A stretch of 64,000 nt of DNA, from assembly GCA_009760885.1 (NCBI GenBank), contig CM019708.1, positions 12,406,431 through 12,470,430 on the forward strand. The letters are read 5' to 3'. Numbering within the stretch: position 1 is the first letter of the stretch; each line of letters starts with the position of its first letter. Source of the DNA: Achatina immaculata. Its lineage: Eukaryota; Mollusca; Gastropoda; Stylommatophora; Achatinidae. This document shows, piece after piece, positions 1-12,700 of this stretch. Position numbers and translations under genes: made by a program. The notes under the pieces were generated by a model. It saw only the letters and a program-made list of their open reading frames with translations. It did no database searches and had not been told where the DNA came from.

Positions 1-386
1 TCCCTGTTATCAGCCTCCCTGTTACCAGTCCCTCTGTTACCAGCCTCCCTGTTACCAGCCCCTCTGTTACTAGCCTCCCTGTTACCAGCCCCTCTGTTAC
101 CAGCCTCCCTGTTACCAGCCCTTCTGTTACCAGCCTCCCTGTTACCAGCCTCCCTGTTACCAGCCCCTCTGTTACTAGCCTCCCTGTTACCAGCCCTTCT
201 GTTACCAGCCTCCCTGTTACCAGCCTCCCTGTTACCAGCCTCCCTGTTACCAGTCCCTCTGTTACCAGCCCCTCTGTTACCAGCCTCCCTGTTACCAGTC
301 CCTCTGTTACCAGCCCCTCTGTTACCAGCCTCCCTGTTACCAGCCCTTCTGTTACCAGCCTCCCTGTTACCAGTCCCTCTGTTACC
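1..386. repeat. 15-bp minisatellite (continues left)
   Basis: About 26 tandem units of tccctgttaccagcc with T/C variants. All units keep 15 bp, so the plus strand is stop-free in one frame (pentapeptide SLLPA/PLLPA) to a TGA at 412. The array starts at the window edge. No homology or splice signal supports coding. Confidence 0.9.
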
Positions 387-610
387 TATAGCACTGCCTT
401 ATGAGTCTCACTGAGCAATGGTTCTCAGAGTGTAGACTCTGACCAATAAGGATGGGCTAAAGGGCTAATCACTTGTGCACACGACAATGAACCATTCAAA
501 AACCTCTGATGAGTGCAAATAATATCACAGATACAGACAGCTGACTGACCAATCAAATAAAGTTACTGTAAAAAGATGACATATTTGGGAAAAAAAGGAT
601 GGCCTATTAC

Positions 611-758
611 CTGGTGGCATACAGACTAGGCTCTCTCTGGCCTGAGGTGACAGGTTGTAGAGTGACACAGCAGATGCTGACAGGTCAGGTTCGATGGTGC
701 ATCTCTGGAGCAGAGACTCGGGTATGAATTTAAGGACTTTCTTGTACCAAATAAGGGC
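611..758 (-). CDS. SEC14-spectrin gene, coding exon 9 (last in window)
   Basis: Acceptor gatatcttcag at 759 and donor CCACCAG|gtaata at 611. In phase 0 it reads ALIWYKKVLKFIPESLLQRC and on to ESLVCMPP, 49 codons plus one base. Phase agrees with exon 8. The gene continues beyond the left edge. Confidence 0.65.
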
Positions 759-3700
759 CTGAAGATATCAAAATGGACAAAGAATATTTGGGTGTTAACT
801 CTTTCTTCTGGTCTGTTTATGATTTCTTCGACAAATTTTGCCATTCCAAACCAGTGCAAACATTTTTGTCACTCTTACTCCAGCAGATGTCACAAAATCA
901 ACATCTTTGTTCTTCTACCCACTGATAATGACGATGATGACAGTGATGATAGATGATGATAATTGCATAAAACTATGCATTATCCATACTTTCAAAAACA
1001 GTGGTTCCTAAAACTGCAGTACCAGCCCTTGAGGCCACTGTTAACATCCACGAGGGCAGTAACGGAAAAAGGAGCAGGTAGAGTGCATCAGTTCCCAACT
1101 GGGGTGTGTGTATGGGTGGGAGGGTCCCAACTGGGGTGTGTGTATGGGTGGGAGGGGGAATGTGACCTAGAAACTAAGAGGGTGGTAGCCTGAAAAAAAG
1201 TTTGTGAGCAACCAGTCTAAAATAACCTGAACATGGGAGATAACCAAAATAAAATGGCCAAACTGACCTCACTCCATACAACTGCCCAACAAAGATTCTG
1301 AAAATTATCTTCTCACAGATCATAAGTAACAGAGACAGATCTGCTCAAAGAAAATTTAAAAACAACGTGCATATAATTTTAGCAAAAGTGTGCTGGAAAT
1401 GGATTACTCATGCACTTTGAAAAGACCTCATTATTAACTCTTTCTATATTTAAATAAAAATACAAACTAGAAAACTCAGTATTCTAAATGGTCATATATG
1501 CATATAAATACATAAACTACTAAGAAAGGATCAATCTTTGCAGATATAAGTGAACATTTAAGTTATTTGGGAATATGAACCTTTCAATTTTTAAACAAAA
1601 TGTATAAACTATAGCAACTGTTCCCACAGTGGGGATAGCACTCTTTCTGGTGTGAGGGAAAAGGGAATGGCAGGGGATTACAAAAACTGAGCAAAAAAAT
1701 TGTGTGTTGTGTGTGTAGGGGGGTGGGGGGGGTTATAAGGTAGTGGTAGCCTGGGAGGTGAGAGGCCAGCAGCCTGAAAAGGTCTGAGAACCACTGAACT
1801 AGATGGAAAATCAACATGTGATGTTTATATAAAACAAATTTCCCAAGGAAGGTCATTCTTTTCAACATTCCTAAACTGGAAAAAAAAATACTAGGAAAAA
1901 AAAAACCCAACCTTTTCAAAGAGCAGGTGAAAGATGTGGATGCTAACATATAGCTGCTGAAGCTGCTGCAGCTGTGTTGCAAAAGGCTGAATACTTGTGT
2001 TTAAGCATTTACTGATGTCCAAAATGTCCTGATCAGTAACAACAAAGCCACTCTGGCTGCTGGTACTGTCATGTCTGTGGGCACTAGGCAAGGGCAAAGA
2101 TGCTACAGTGCTTTTGAGCCTCTGTACAGCTTCCAGAATCTCTGTGGCCTGGCTCAGCAGCTCCTTGGAGAACATATGATTAACATGATGTGTTAAATCA
2201 GGTGCAAGCTACTACCTCAGATGTTATGAACATGAACAAAAAAAAATACTGGACTGGAAGCAGCAAATATTCCTCATATATCTCACACAGAACTTTGTTA
2301 AGAGAATCCTTTGTTGTCTGGCATTAATTACAATTAATTTCCAGCTGGTGGCTGCCATCATATAACAATACTCCTCCCCACCCATAAAAAAAAGATTCTA
2401 ATAGTTCTTTTTCCTCTTCTATGTCATTTGTTCTCAAAAGGACAATGGTTGTTCTTGCTCATTTTGAGACAGTATGGGACCTCCTTGTCCTTTTGAATTT
2501 TGAACGACGATTAAGTATGGATGAGAGTTACCTTATGGTCTTGTTATTTAGGCTGACGTTTGAAGTAAATTTATGTGAAACAATACTTTCAAATTTTAAA
2601 AACTTGAAGCAAGATATGGTACTTTTATTTTGATCATGGCTGATCATCTTAGAACTGCAGACATGAGTTCTTAACAGCTCAAATAGTGGAAATCTATGGA
2701 TGAAATGAGCTGGATGGGAAGTAAACTCACAGTGGCTTCCTTGAACTTCCAAGGCAAACCAGGAAAGCAGGCTTCATAGCATTCCACTACCACTTAATCT
2801 GGAGTTGATGGATCTCCCTGCAGCTGTGAGCTGAAATGTCTTGGCAGCTGATGAAGAACTTGTATGCTTTCTGCAGTCATTCAGTTTTGTTTTTTTTTTT
2901 GAACAGGCAGTTCTAAATTTTAGATGCCTTGGCCACCTGATTTACCAGGCTGAAAGTGTGCAAATGTTTGTGTATTTAGTAATCTCCGAGAGGATATATG
3001 ATTGAGTTTTTGTCAGCTTCGATACCCTGGCCCTGATAACTATATCCCATTACTGATTTAGCTGACACTGATACAAAATTTTTATTTTAAAAAGATGAGT
3101 TTTTCAGTGTAAGAACAATATATGTTCTATTTTTTTCTCTTACCTTAGCAGGGTCATAAAGTGTTGTGGTAAAGTGGGTGCGATACAGTTCAGCTTGACT
3201 TAATGTCTTCCCCACTACTGGATGCTCTCGAAACAAAGGCTGATAATGCTCTGAAATCTTGCGTTCAATCTACAAAATTAAGCATTGTTTAGTAAAACAA
3301 CTACAAATTTTTTATAAACTAAAAAAAACCATACAAAAATGGAAACAAACAAGCGAACTTGAAAGATGCTTCTTTTGGTTATGTGATTTGAACCAAATTT
3401 CTCTCCTAATTGTTTTCTTTGTCTATCTGTCTGACTGTCTCCAATCATCCACTAAAAATTAATTTGCGTTTAGAGAACATTTTATCCTCCTTAATGAAAG
3501 CTCAGCTTCAAAACAGAGCATTATCCCTGTACGAGGCAATAATGAACAAGTTTCAGAATAGAGCATTATCCCTGTATGAGGTAATAATGAATGGTGCTAA
3601 TGAAAAACCCCAACATATGAACATCCATATGGGAAAGGAATCAAAAACTGCAGAAAATCATGGCAAGACTGTCCAAGATACTACCAGGATGGTATATAAA

Positions 3701-6700
3701 CTCAAATGGTTTCAGACTTTGCTGTAGCAACAGAATTCTGGTACAAAGAATATGAGAGAGAGGGCAAAAACAAGATGATGATGATGAGGGTGAGAAGATG
3801 AAAAAAAGGATAAGAGCCAGGCACAGGAAGAAGAAGAATATGCAATCAGAGCCTGGCATCTCCACACTCCAGGCATTCCCATATGTGCTCCACCTTCCAT
3901 TCCAACACCTAATGAAGGTGCACCTATTGATGAAGCCAGCAACTCACTGGTTGTGGATAATGCATGCTAAACTACTTCATTCTGAAAAACGTCCACTTCC
4001 CCTCTACTCCCCCAACCCCCTCGTGTGACTGATGAAGGAGAAGATGGAGCACTAGCAGCAGAACAACAACAACAACAAGAAGGAAGAAATAGAGCGATGG
4101 AGCAGAAGAAGAAAAAAGAACAAGAAGTACAAAAAATGTTCGGCTGATTTTTAAAAAAAATGAATGTAGATATTTTTTAAAAAAACTCAAAATAAAAACA
4201 AAACATGTCAACCATTACAGCCTTTTTGTGTATATGGCAATATTCAATGGACTGACAGACATAAAAATGAAACACAGACAGGATTTACAAAGAATTCTTT
4301 TATCTTATATCCTTCCCGTGCCGTTAAACGTCACATAGGGCTCGCAAGGTAGTTCGCCAAGTTTTCCTGTCTTCGGCGAGTCTTTCAACCTCATCAAGGG
4401 ATTCCATGCCCATTAATTTGGCCTCTCTCTACAATGTCCTCTTTAGAGTTTCACGTGGTCTGCCTCTTTTTCTTTGGCCCGTTGTGTTCAACTTAATAGC
4501 TTGTTTTGGGATTCTCTGACTGTTTCTTCTCATCACGTGACCAACATATATGTCCATCTCCTTTTCCTGATCACCCATGAGACTGGTTGTTGTTGAGTCA
4601 GCTGTCTTATCTCTGCACTCTTCTTGAATTCATTCTACTTGATGCCGAGTAATTTCCTTAGGCATTTGTTTTCAAAAGAGTCTAATTTCTTGTCTATTTC
4701 TTTAGTTGTTTTCCAGCTTTCACATGCATAAATGATGGTAGATATTACATTTGAATTGAATAGTCTTAACTTGGTTTTTGTGCTTATAACTTTTGAATTC
4801 CATATGTTCTCAAGATTCTTGAAGATCGACGCTGCTTTTGCAATTCCAGATCAAACTGACTGACCTCTTCAATATCTGTCCCTTCTACTTGTATGTTTCC
4901 ATTTTGATTAATAGGAAGTTCCATTATTTTTGTTTTGTCCTTATTAATTTCAAGTCCTATTTTGCTAGCCAGTGAAGACAGCCTATCTGTTTTTTTCTTG
5001 CATCGAATTCACATTGTTACTGATAAGAGTTATGTCATCAACTAAATCAAGATCTTCTAGTTGAGTCTCATGTATCTGTTTTACCTGTGCAGCATTTTTT
5101 CATTATGAAGTCTATTGTAAATCCAAAAAGCAAAAGAAACAGTATACATCCTTGTTTCACACATGTTTCAATCTGGAACCATTCACTCATCCTTTCTTCC
5201 ATTTTGACTGCACAAACATATCAATTGTGGAAGTCCTTAATGATGTTGACAATTTTAGATGGTATTCCATATAGACTTAAAATTCTCCACAAAGAATTAG
5301 CTTGGTCAAAATAAAAAAACTGAAACAGACCTCTCTGGCCCTTTCTCTGTGTCTGTAGAACTGAATGAGAACATTAAGTCTACTCTCTGTCACTCTCCAA
5401 GCTTCCTCCAGGTCTTTGTTCCACTTGTCGAGCTGTGAATATATGCCCCATAAGTGTGCTTTCAGGCCACTCGTCAGCTCATGGTGGACAAGAGATAAGT
5501 GGCTGTCAGAAGATGGGTGGTCTAGCAGGAAGAGCGTCTGTTTGCTCAGTGTGAGGTACAATGGCAGAGAAGAATCTCTGAAAAACAGGAACGAAACAAT
5601 TATGAAAAACATGAAACCGGTGATAAATCAAACCAACTGCTATGCTTTGAATCTGATCACATAACAAACACCACTGGAACAAAGGTTATTAAATTCATCA
5701 TAACACTCAGCAAACACTTAACCCATGTTATACATTTTTCTGAAAAGTTTTTTTCAGTCACAAAGTTTCCTATATTTTCCTTTTATAGAGCGTCTCTCCA
5801 TTCATTCATCTATGTCCCTGGTTGGTGATTGGCTAAGCAATCACTGCCAAGTATGCCCTGTGGTGTCTTGCAGAGTAGCAACAAATTCTCTCCACCTCTC
5901 ATGGTCTGTGCCCAGCCTTTCTATTGTGCCCCAGCTGTGCTGCATGCTTATCATTTCTGCTTCTACAGTTGGTAGTCTTTGGTTAGACTCTCTCTTTCTT
6001 TCAGTAGTGTGGAGGGTGCCTCTAGTTGGATTTAAACCAATGAATTTTGTTAAGAGACGAATGCACTAACACTTGTACACTCCAGTATTCATGGTGTTCC
6101 TTGCAACAGGTTAATGCAATCCCTCATCCTGGATCATGGAGTAGTGCTTGCAAGTAGTCCCCATGGAAGTAGTGTCTGCTGTGAAGCCTGTGTCAAGGGT
6201 CCATATACTGGGCTTCAGTAGCCATGTGATCCACCACCCCACCCTCAAACATAGTAACTGTACTTCAACATCACCATGACATCAGCTGATAAGAACAACA
6301 GTTCACAAGAAAGAAGAAGAAGAAGAAGAAGAACAAGAAGAAGAAGAAGAAGAAGAAGAAGAAGCAACAGCAGCAGCAGCTGTAGCAGTAAAGGTTACCA
6401 TCTTTCTCACTTACGACAGAATAATGTGAAATTTTTCAATGAGGTCAGCCAAGAGTTGCTGGACTTGAGCAGATGATTGTCCTTCTGTTTCATACTCCTG
6501 TAGCAGTTCAACTTTGTCACGTACACTTGGCAGCTTCATTAAGAGATCATGGCAGCCTTCAATACACTTTATTACAACCTGAAACAATACCACAGTGTTT
6601 CGCAATGATGTATGATTCAGTTTTCACACTACAACATGCTCAATCATAGCTTTAAAGATTGCTGATTTTTTTCTTTCCCTTTTTCCAATTCTTTGCCAAT

Positions 6701-9700
6701 GTTCTCTTAGACAAATCAGTTTTGGAATATCAAAACACTGTCTAAACATACTCAGGCAATCCAGCTGAAAGGTCACTTCTAGAAGGTCACCCCAATTACA
6801 TTGCAGATTTGGGTGGAATGACCTATAGTTATTTTGGAACATGAATCTCATAGTGAAATACAGTGCCAGTAGATCTCCAGGTTCTGCATCAGTTGATACA
6901 CTTAACTGTAACTTGAGTTTTTAAGATGATGTTTTCTTTTTAAGTTTAATAAACATTCAAAAGATCAACATTTTAAAAAAAATCACCTTGAATCCACAGT
7001 TCTTCGACAGAATGGTTTAACACATGAAAATCTGGACATCCCACACACTTCACCATAACAGAACCACCAACACTAATTAAATGAATTCATAAAACCCCAT
7101 AAACCTTCTGGTCTAAGGTTTGTCTCCACTGTCCTCATCTGTCACATCTCATTATATGTCATTTTCATTTGTTTATTACAACTTCTACTCTTGCTTGTAA
7201 TTTGCTTTTGAATTCTTCCTAACAGAGCATCACGCCATATTCTGTGCAAAGTTTTCTTAAACAAACCAGATTCGGCATTCCAAACCATTGTCTAAGTTTT
7301 CTCAAGCAAACCGGTTGACTCTCCACTTCTTAGTCAATCCTAATGCAACCCATTCCCCAGCTGACATGCCACCTGTGTTTCAACACTTTTATTGCATCAT
7401 TTGCAAAAAAATATTGTATTCATAGTTCCACAGAGATAGAATAAGAACAACAACTATGTACAAGGAAAAAAAAATTATTTAAAAATTAAATTATCTTTCA
7501 CAAATTTTATAAAGCAGTCAGAATGCATGAAAGGTGGAAAAAAAATATATCACTTGATGCTGCCTGACAAATAGCAAACTATTACAGTCAGTTAGTCATT
7601 TGCATGTCCCTTGCAGAACTTTGCCTCCCTAACAGCTCTCCTGTAGGTTAACTTAACTATTACAGAAGCTCTTGTTAATTACCAGAAGGGCAAAGGAAAA
7701 TACTATCAGTGGAACTTACATTATACAAATGCATCCAGGACGCATGGTCATAACGCAGTGTACCATAGAAATCTGCAGTCAGCTGAGAGGCATCTATGTA
7801 AGTATGAATTTCTTGTATTGTCTTCATTAAGACTACCTGTTTAAGAGATAACAAATATTATTGCTAATAGCTGTTTTTGTGCCTGTGATACAGCAGCTCA
7901 AAATCAGCTGTATGTCAGCCATTTCACATAAAGTGCATCATATACAAGAGACATATAAAACCTCTGAAATGGTGAAGAAGCAATTACTGAACTAACATAA
8001 TCAAGTAATCTTCTTCTTCTTCTTATGCATTTAGCGATAATGCGTGGAACCCTAATTTCTGCGATGCACTTTCTGTCTGGGTACCTCTGACTTCAGCACC
8101 TTTTCTTGCTAGGGCAGACTGTGGTCTTGCTTGGACTGCCATGAAGACAGTGGTGTAGGCTGGCCTGGCCAAAACTCTGTTTTCCAGCCTCTGGCAGCTG
8201 TACTTAATGGTTTGTTTTCCAGCCTCTGGCAGCTGTACTTAATGGTTTGTTTTCCAGCCTCTGGCGGCTGTACTTAATGGTTTGTTTTCCAGCCTTGGTG
8301 GCTGTACTTAATGGTTTGTTTTCCAGCCTCTGGTGGCTGTACTTAATGGTCTGTTTTCCAGCCTCTGGTGGCTGTACTTAATGGTCTGTTTTCCAGCCTC
8401 TGGTGGCTGTACTTAATGGTTTGTTTTCCAGCCTCTGGCGGCTGTACTTAATGGTTTGTTTTCCAGCCTCTGGTGGCTGTACTTAATGGTTTGTTTTCCA
8501 GCCTCTGGTGGCTGTACTTAATGGTCTGTTTTCCAGCCTCTGGTGGCTGTACTTAATGGTCTGTTTTCCAGCCTCTGGTGGCTGTACTTAAGCCCCTTCT
8601 CAACGTCAGGCCCAATGGCTCTGAGACAGTTCCACAGAGACATTCCAACTTTGGGATGGGGAATCCGATCAGTGCTTCAAGAACATCTATTCCCTGCCAC
8701 CTATAGTCTGCTGGCTCTGTTTTGTTGACATCATTCTGACAGCCATTGTTGTAAAGACCTATAGGCTTGTCACGTCCTGGATTCATTGGTTTCACACCAG
8801 ATTTTCCTCATCCCCGCTGGTGATCTCCATGTCCCCATCCATCCACCATCCTGACATTACATTTTACAAAAATGACAATTACAATTAGTATTGACTGCTA
8901 CAGGTTTTCAGGCTACAGAAGTAGGTCAGAGTTTTTAAGCAATCCCTGTCTCACAAAGACTGTGTTAAGATAAGTTTGTTCTTAACACAGTTGTTCCCAG
9001 GGGAAAATCAGGTAATAAATCTACTAACAGATAACTAACAGATAACTAACAGATAACTAACAGATAACTAACAGATAACTAACAGATAACATGACTGAAT
9101 ATCATAGTCTGAAGACTCAAGGGATGGAAGTGACTGAACTGTTTGCTACATGATTCTCAAACTGAAGACTGCAAGTTTATTTATTTATTTTTGTCATCGC
9201 CCTTCAGTTCATCAAGCACAATGTGCTGAGAAAAACTGACTCTGAAACTGAAGATTATCTGCATGGTGAGGCACACTGAATTACACTGTATATATGGCTG
9301 CCGGTGGATAAAGGGAAAATGACATATCCCATGCAAATCATGTCCATGAATATAAGACTTCAACAGAATCACAGGAAAGGAATATGAAAATATAAAAATG
9401 GGCACAATGACAATATGATTATCAGGGCCAGAGTCATTGTTGGACAAGATCCTACTCTATCTTGAAGTAGTGCTTTCAATAAACAGGCTGTTGTGAACCT
9501 GCAGCCTACCCAAGTAGAGATTTGTCACTGTATTCCCCAATTACAATGAAGACTCTGCTGCAAACCACATTTTTCAGCCAATCTTAGGTACAGAGATTGC
9601 AGCTCATTTCCCACTCTATGAAATAGCTGGATGAGAAGATCCCCACCACCAGCAGCAGCAGCTGTCTAGAGCTTCAGTCTGCAATGGCAGGAAGATGTCA

Positions 9701-12700
9701 CTACAAAACTAAATAATTACCTTGAACAGTGGTACTCTTGGTCGCTTCTTGCTAGGTTTCACCCCTAGAAGTTTCTTCAGAATACGAGATCTGGTTTTGC
9801 TTCGTGGCTTCAGAAAGTAAACAGCACTAATGGTCCCTCTCTGTTGATGCTTTTTTTTTTTTTTTGGGTGACATGACAAACATTGGAAAGTGATTATTCA
9901 TTAAAGCTGACAAAAGACATTTTTGATGATATCTTTCACATTCCTGATTTTTGTAACAAGAAAAAAACCAAACCAAAATGGCCATGTCTTATAACCTTCC
10001 AGTAAAGAACATTAACTTTTCTCATGTTTTCTTGCAAATTCAGACGTCTTATTACAAGAGTCAGACAAACTTACTTATTTCTCTTCTTCTTGTTCTTATT
10101 CTTCTTCTCCTTGTTCTTTTTCTTTTCTCTTTTTCTTCTCTTGCATTCTGTTTCATAAGCTCAGCCACCAGGACAAGGAAATGGGTCACCTCCATCATCA
10201 AGTTCTTTTTATGTACCCATAGTTTTTCATTCATGCTCTTTTCTTCAGAAGCCAGGTTTTGGGCTCTTAATAAATGTCTGTAGAGCGTGCAGGTTTATGT
10301 GGCCTGTAGTTTGTGTTGATGGACTGCTCTGTTCAGAGTCTGAAAACTGTGGTTTATTGTTTCCTGTTATGCTTTATCAAAGGATCTTTAAGTTCAAGAG
10401 ATTTTTAAGTTTTATCAAATGATATTTGATTTCTACGGATCTTTAAGCTTTATCAAATAATATTTGATTTCTAGGGATCTTTAAGCTTTATCAAGCCATC
10501 TTTGAATTTCTGTTGTCTGTTCTTGGTATCCATGCATGGCTATATTTTTCACTGATGAGCATTATTGCTCATTTTAATAACACTAAAGGAATTTCTCTTA
10601 TGTGTATGTGTCTTCTGCTAGTTACACAGGCACACACAAAATGAACTGTCTGACTGTAAATATTATAAAACAGCTTCTAAAATTGATTATAAGTGTTATA
10701 CAATAGGTGTAAGTCGTACATGACAGAATTTAAAATCAACTGTGTTTTACAACAGCATATAAAATATATTGTAAGTGTTATAAAACAGCATATAAAACTG
10801 TTATACAAAAACATAAAATGATTGTGTTATACAACAGATTATAAAACTTATTTTAAGGGTTATATAAAAGCATATAATACTGACTGTTGCAAAACTATAT
10901 GGCTGTGTTATACAATGCAAATAAAACATTATATGTGTTATACAAAAACATATAAAAGTATAAAATGGGCCACAAAATAAACGTATCTTACTTCAACTAA
11001 TTCAAGACTTTCTGTCAACTGTTTGATTGTAATAACAGATGCATGTCGGAGATCGACAATACATGCCAGCGGTGCATTCTGGGATACAGCCAGACTGTCC
11101 TCCCTTAGAGACTTTACATATCTGGAAATCGATGTGAGGCAAAGGAACAATGAAGACAACTTCTCCACTTTCCATTCTGATAGTTCCTCTAACTTGCTCG
11201 TGGGCACGGTCAAAATTAAACTTCCAGTCAAAGTGCGACCACCTGTAATTTTTTTTCATAAGATATATGTATCTGTTGTTATTAAATAAACATACAGTTA
11301 GAAGTTTTATGATCAGTGCTATATATATATATTAGCTATGGACCTAGTGAATGAATATATGAATGATGAAAGAATATGTTAACAAATAATATTAACAGTA
11401 TCATTTTTTTTAAAACGTTGCATCACAAAATGACAACTACAAAAAGTCCCCATCTTATATAGGTGGACTGTTCCACTACCCTATGCATATCTTGATTCTT
11501 TCATAATTAAGAGCCACATTTTATTATATACCCTATACATGATCATATATATATATATATATATATGATGTATGCACAAGAGATGAGGGAAACAAGACCA
11601 AAGGGTAAACCAAGACAGAGATGGAAAGACAGCATGGAAGAAGATATAAAAGAAATTGGTGTCACCAAATGGAGAGAGAAGATTAAGAATAGAGAGGAAT
11701 AGAGGTGAGCTTTATCTGCAGCAGTGATCCTTAATGGCTCAACAAGAAGAAGAAGATACAGTATTTTGCATTACCAATGTGTGAGCCTAAAATTCCATAG
11801 ATTGTTTGCTCACATTATAACTTTTGTTATGCTTATGTTAAGTCCAGATTTATGAACGTCAGATTTGCATTAGTTGGTGTCTGTTTGTATGATCAAAATC
11901 TGACACACATATCTTTAACTCATCTTACAACACCTTGCTAGTCTAGCTAATAAAGTGAAATGCTTATCAACTTTCTTCTTTTCCCCCCCAACTTTTACTT
12001 TCGCTCTAAGATACACCAGAGACTGACAAACAACAGATCAAATAATTTAGAACAGATGTAATCTTACATCTTACATCCTTCCCGTGCCATTAAACATCAC
12101 ATAGGGTTCACATGGTAGTTTGCCAGGTTTTCTCTTTTCAGTGAGTTTTTCGACCTCATCAAGGGATTTTATGCCTGCTAATTTGGCCTCTCTTAACAAT
12201 GTCCTTTTCAGAGTTTCACATGGTTGACCTCTTTTTCTTCGGCCTGTTGTGCTCTACCTGATAGCTTGTTTTGGGATTTTCTGACTGTTTTTTTTTTCTC
12301 ATCACACAACCAATATGTGGGCCGGCTAGCGTAGTGGTTAGAGCACTCGTCTAGCAACCAAATGGTCGAGGGTTCGAATCCCCAGCTGAGCGGGACTTTT
12401 TTTCCGACCAATACGGCCCTGAGGTCGACCCAGCCTCGCAAAATGGGTACCAGAGAAAATCTGGGAAGTAAAGGCAGCGAGGAAAGGAACTGGTCACCCT
12501 ACATCACACGCTGATGACCCAGCATAATGAGGTCTCTAACGCTTCACTCCCCTACGGCATTTGAAATGCTATGGGACTATCTTTACTTTTTACTTTTACA
12601 ACCAATATATATCCATTTCCTTTTTCTGATCACCCATGAAACAGGTTTTTGTTCACTCATCTGCCTTATCTCTACTTAGTTCTTGAATTTGCTCCATTTT

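Noticed and set aside
626..859. 77-codon minus frame (HWFGMAKFVEE...) as an exon
   Set aside because: No acceptor fits its 5' end. A strong acceptor at 759 with matching phase selects a different frame (ALIWYKKVLKF...).
3712..4211. Ser/Leu-rich minus frames
   Set aside because: Antisense of GA-rich intron sequence, no homology or splice logic.
11002..11259. 85-codon minus frame overlapping exon 2 of the SEC14-spectrin gene
   Set aside because: Alternate frame of a real exon; it lacks SEC14 resemblance and correct phase.
12320..12395. A true tRNA gene
   Set aside because: A and B boxes are present but the cloverleaf is degenerate, it is followed by a SINE body, and it has a target duplication.
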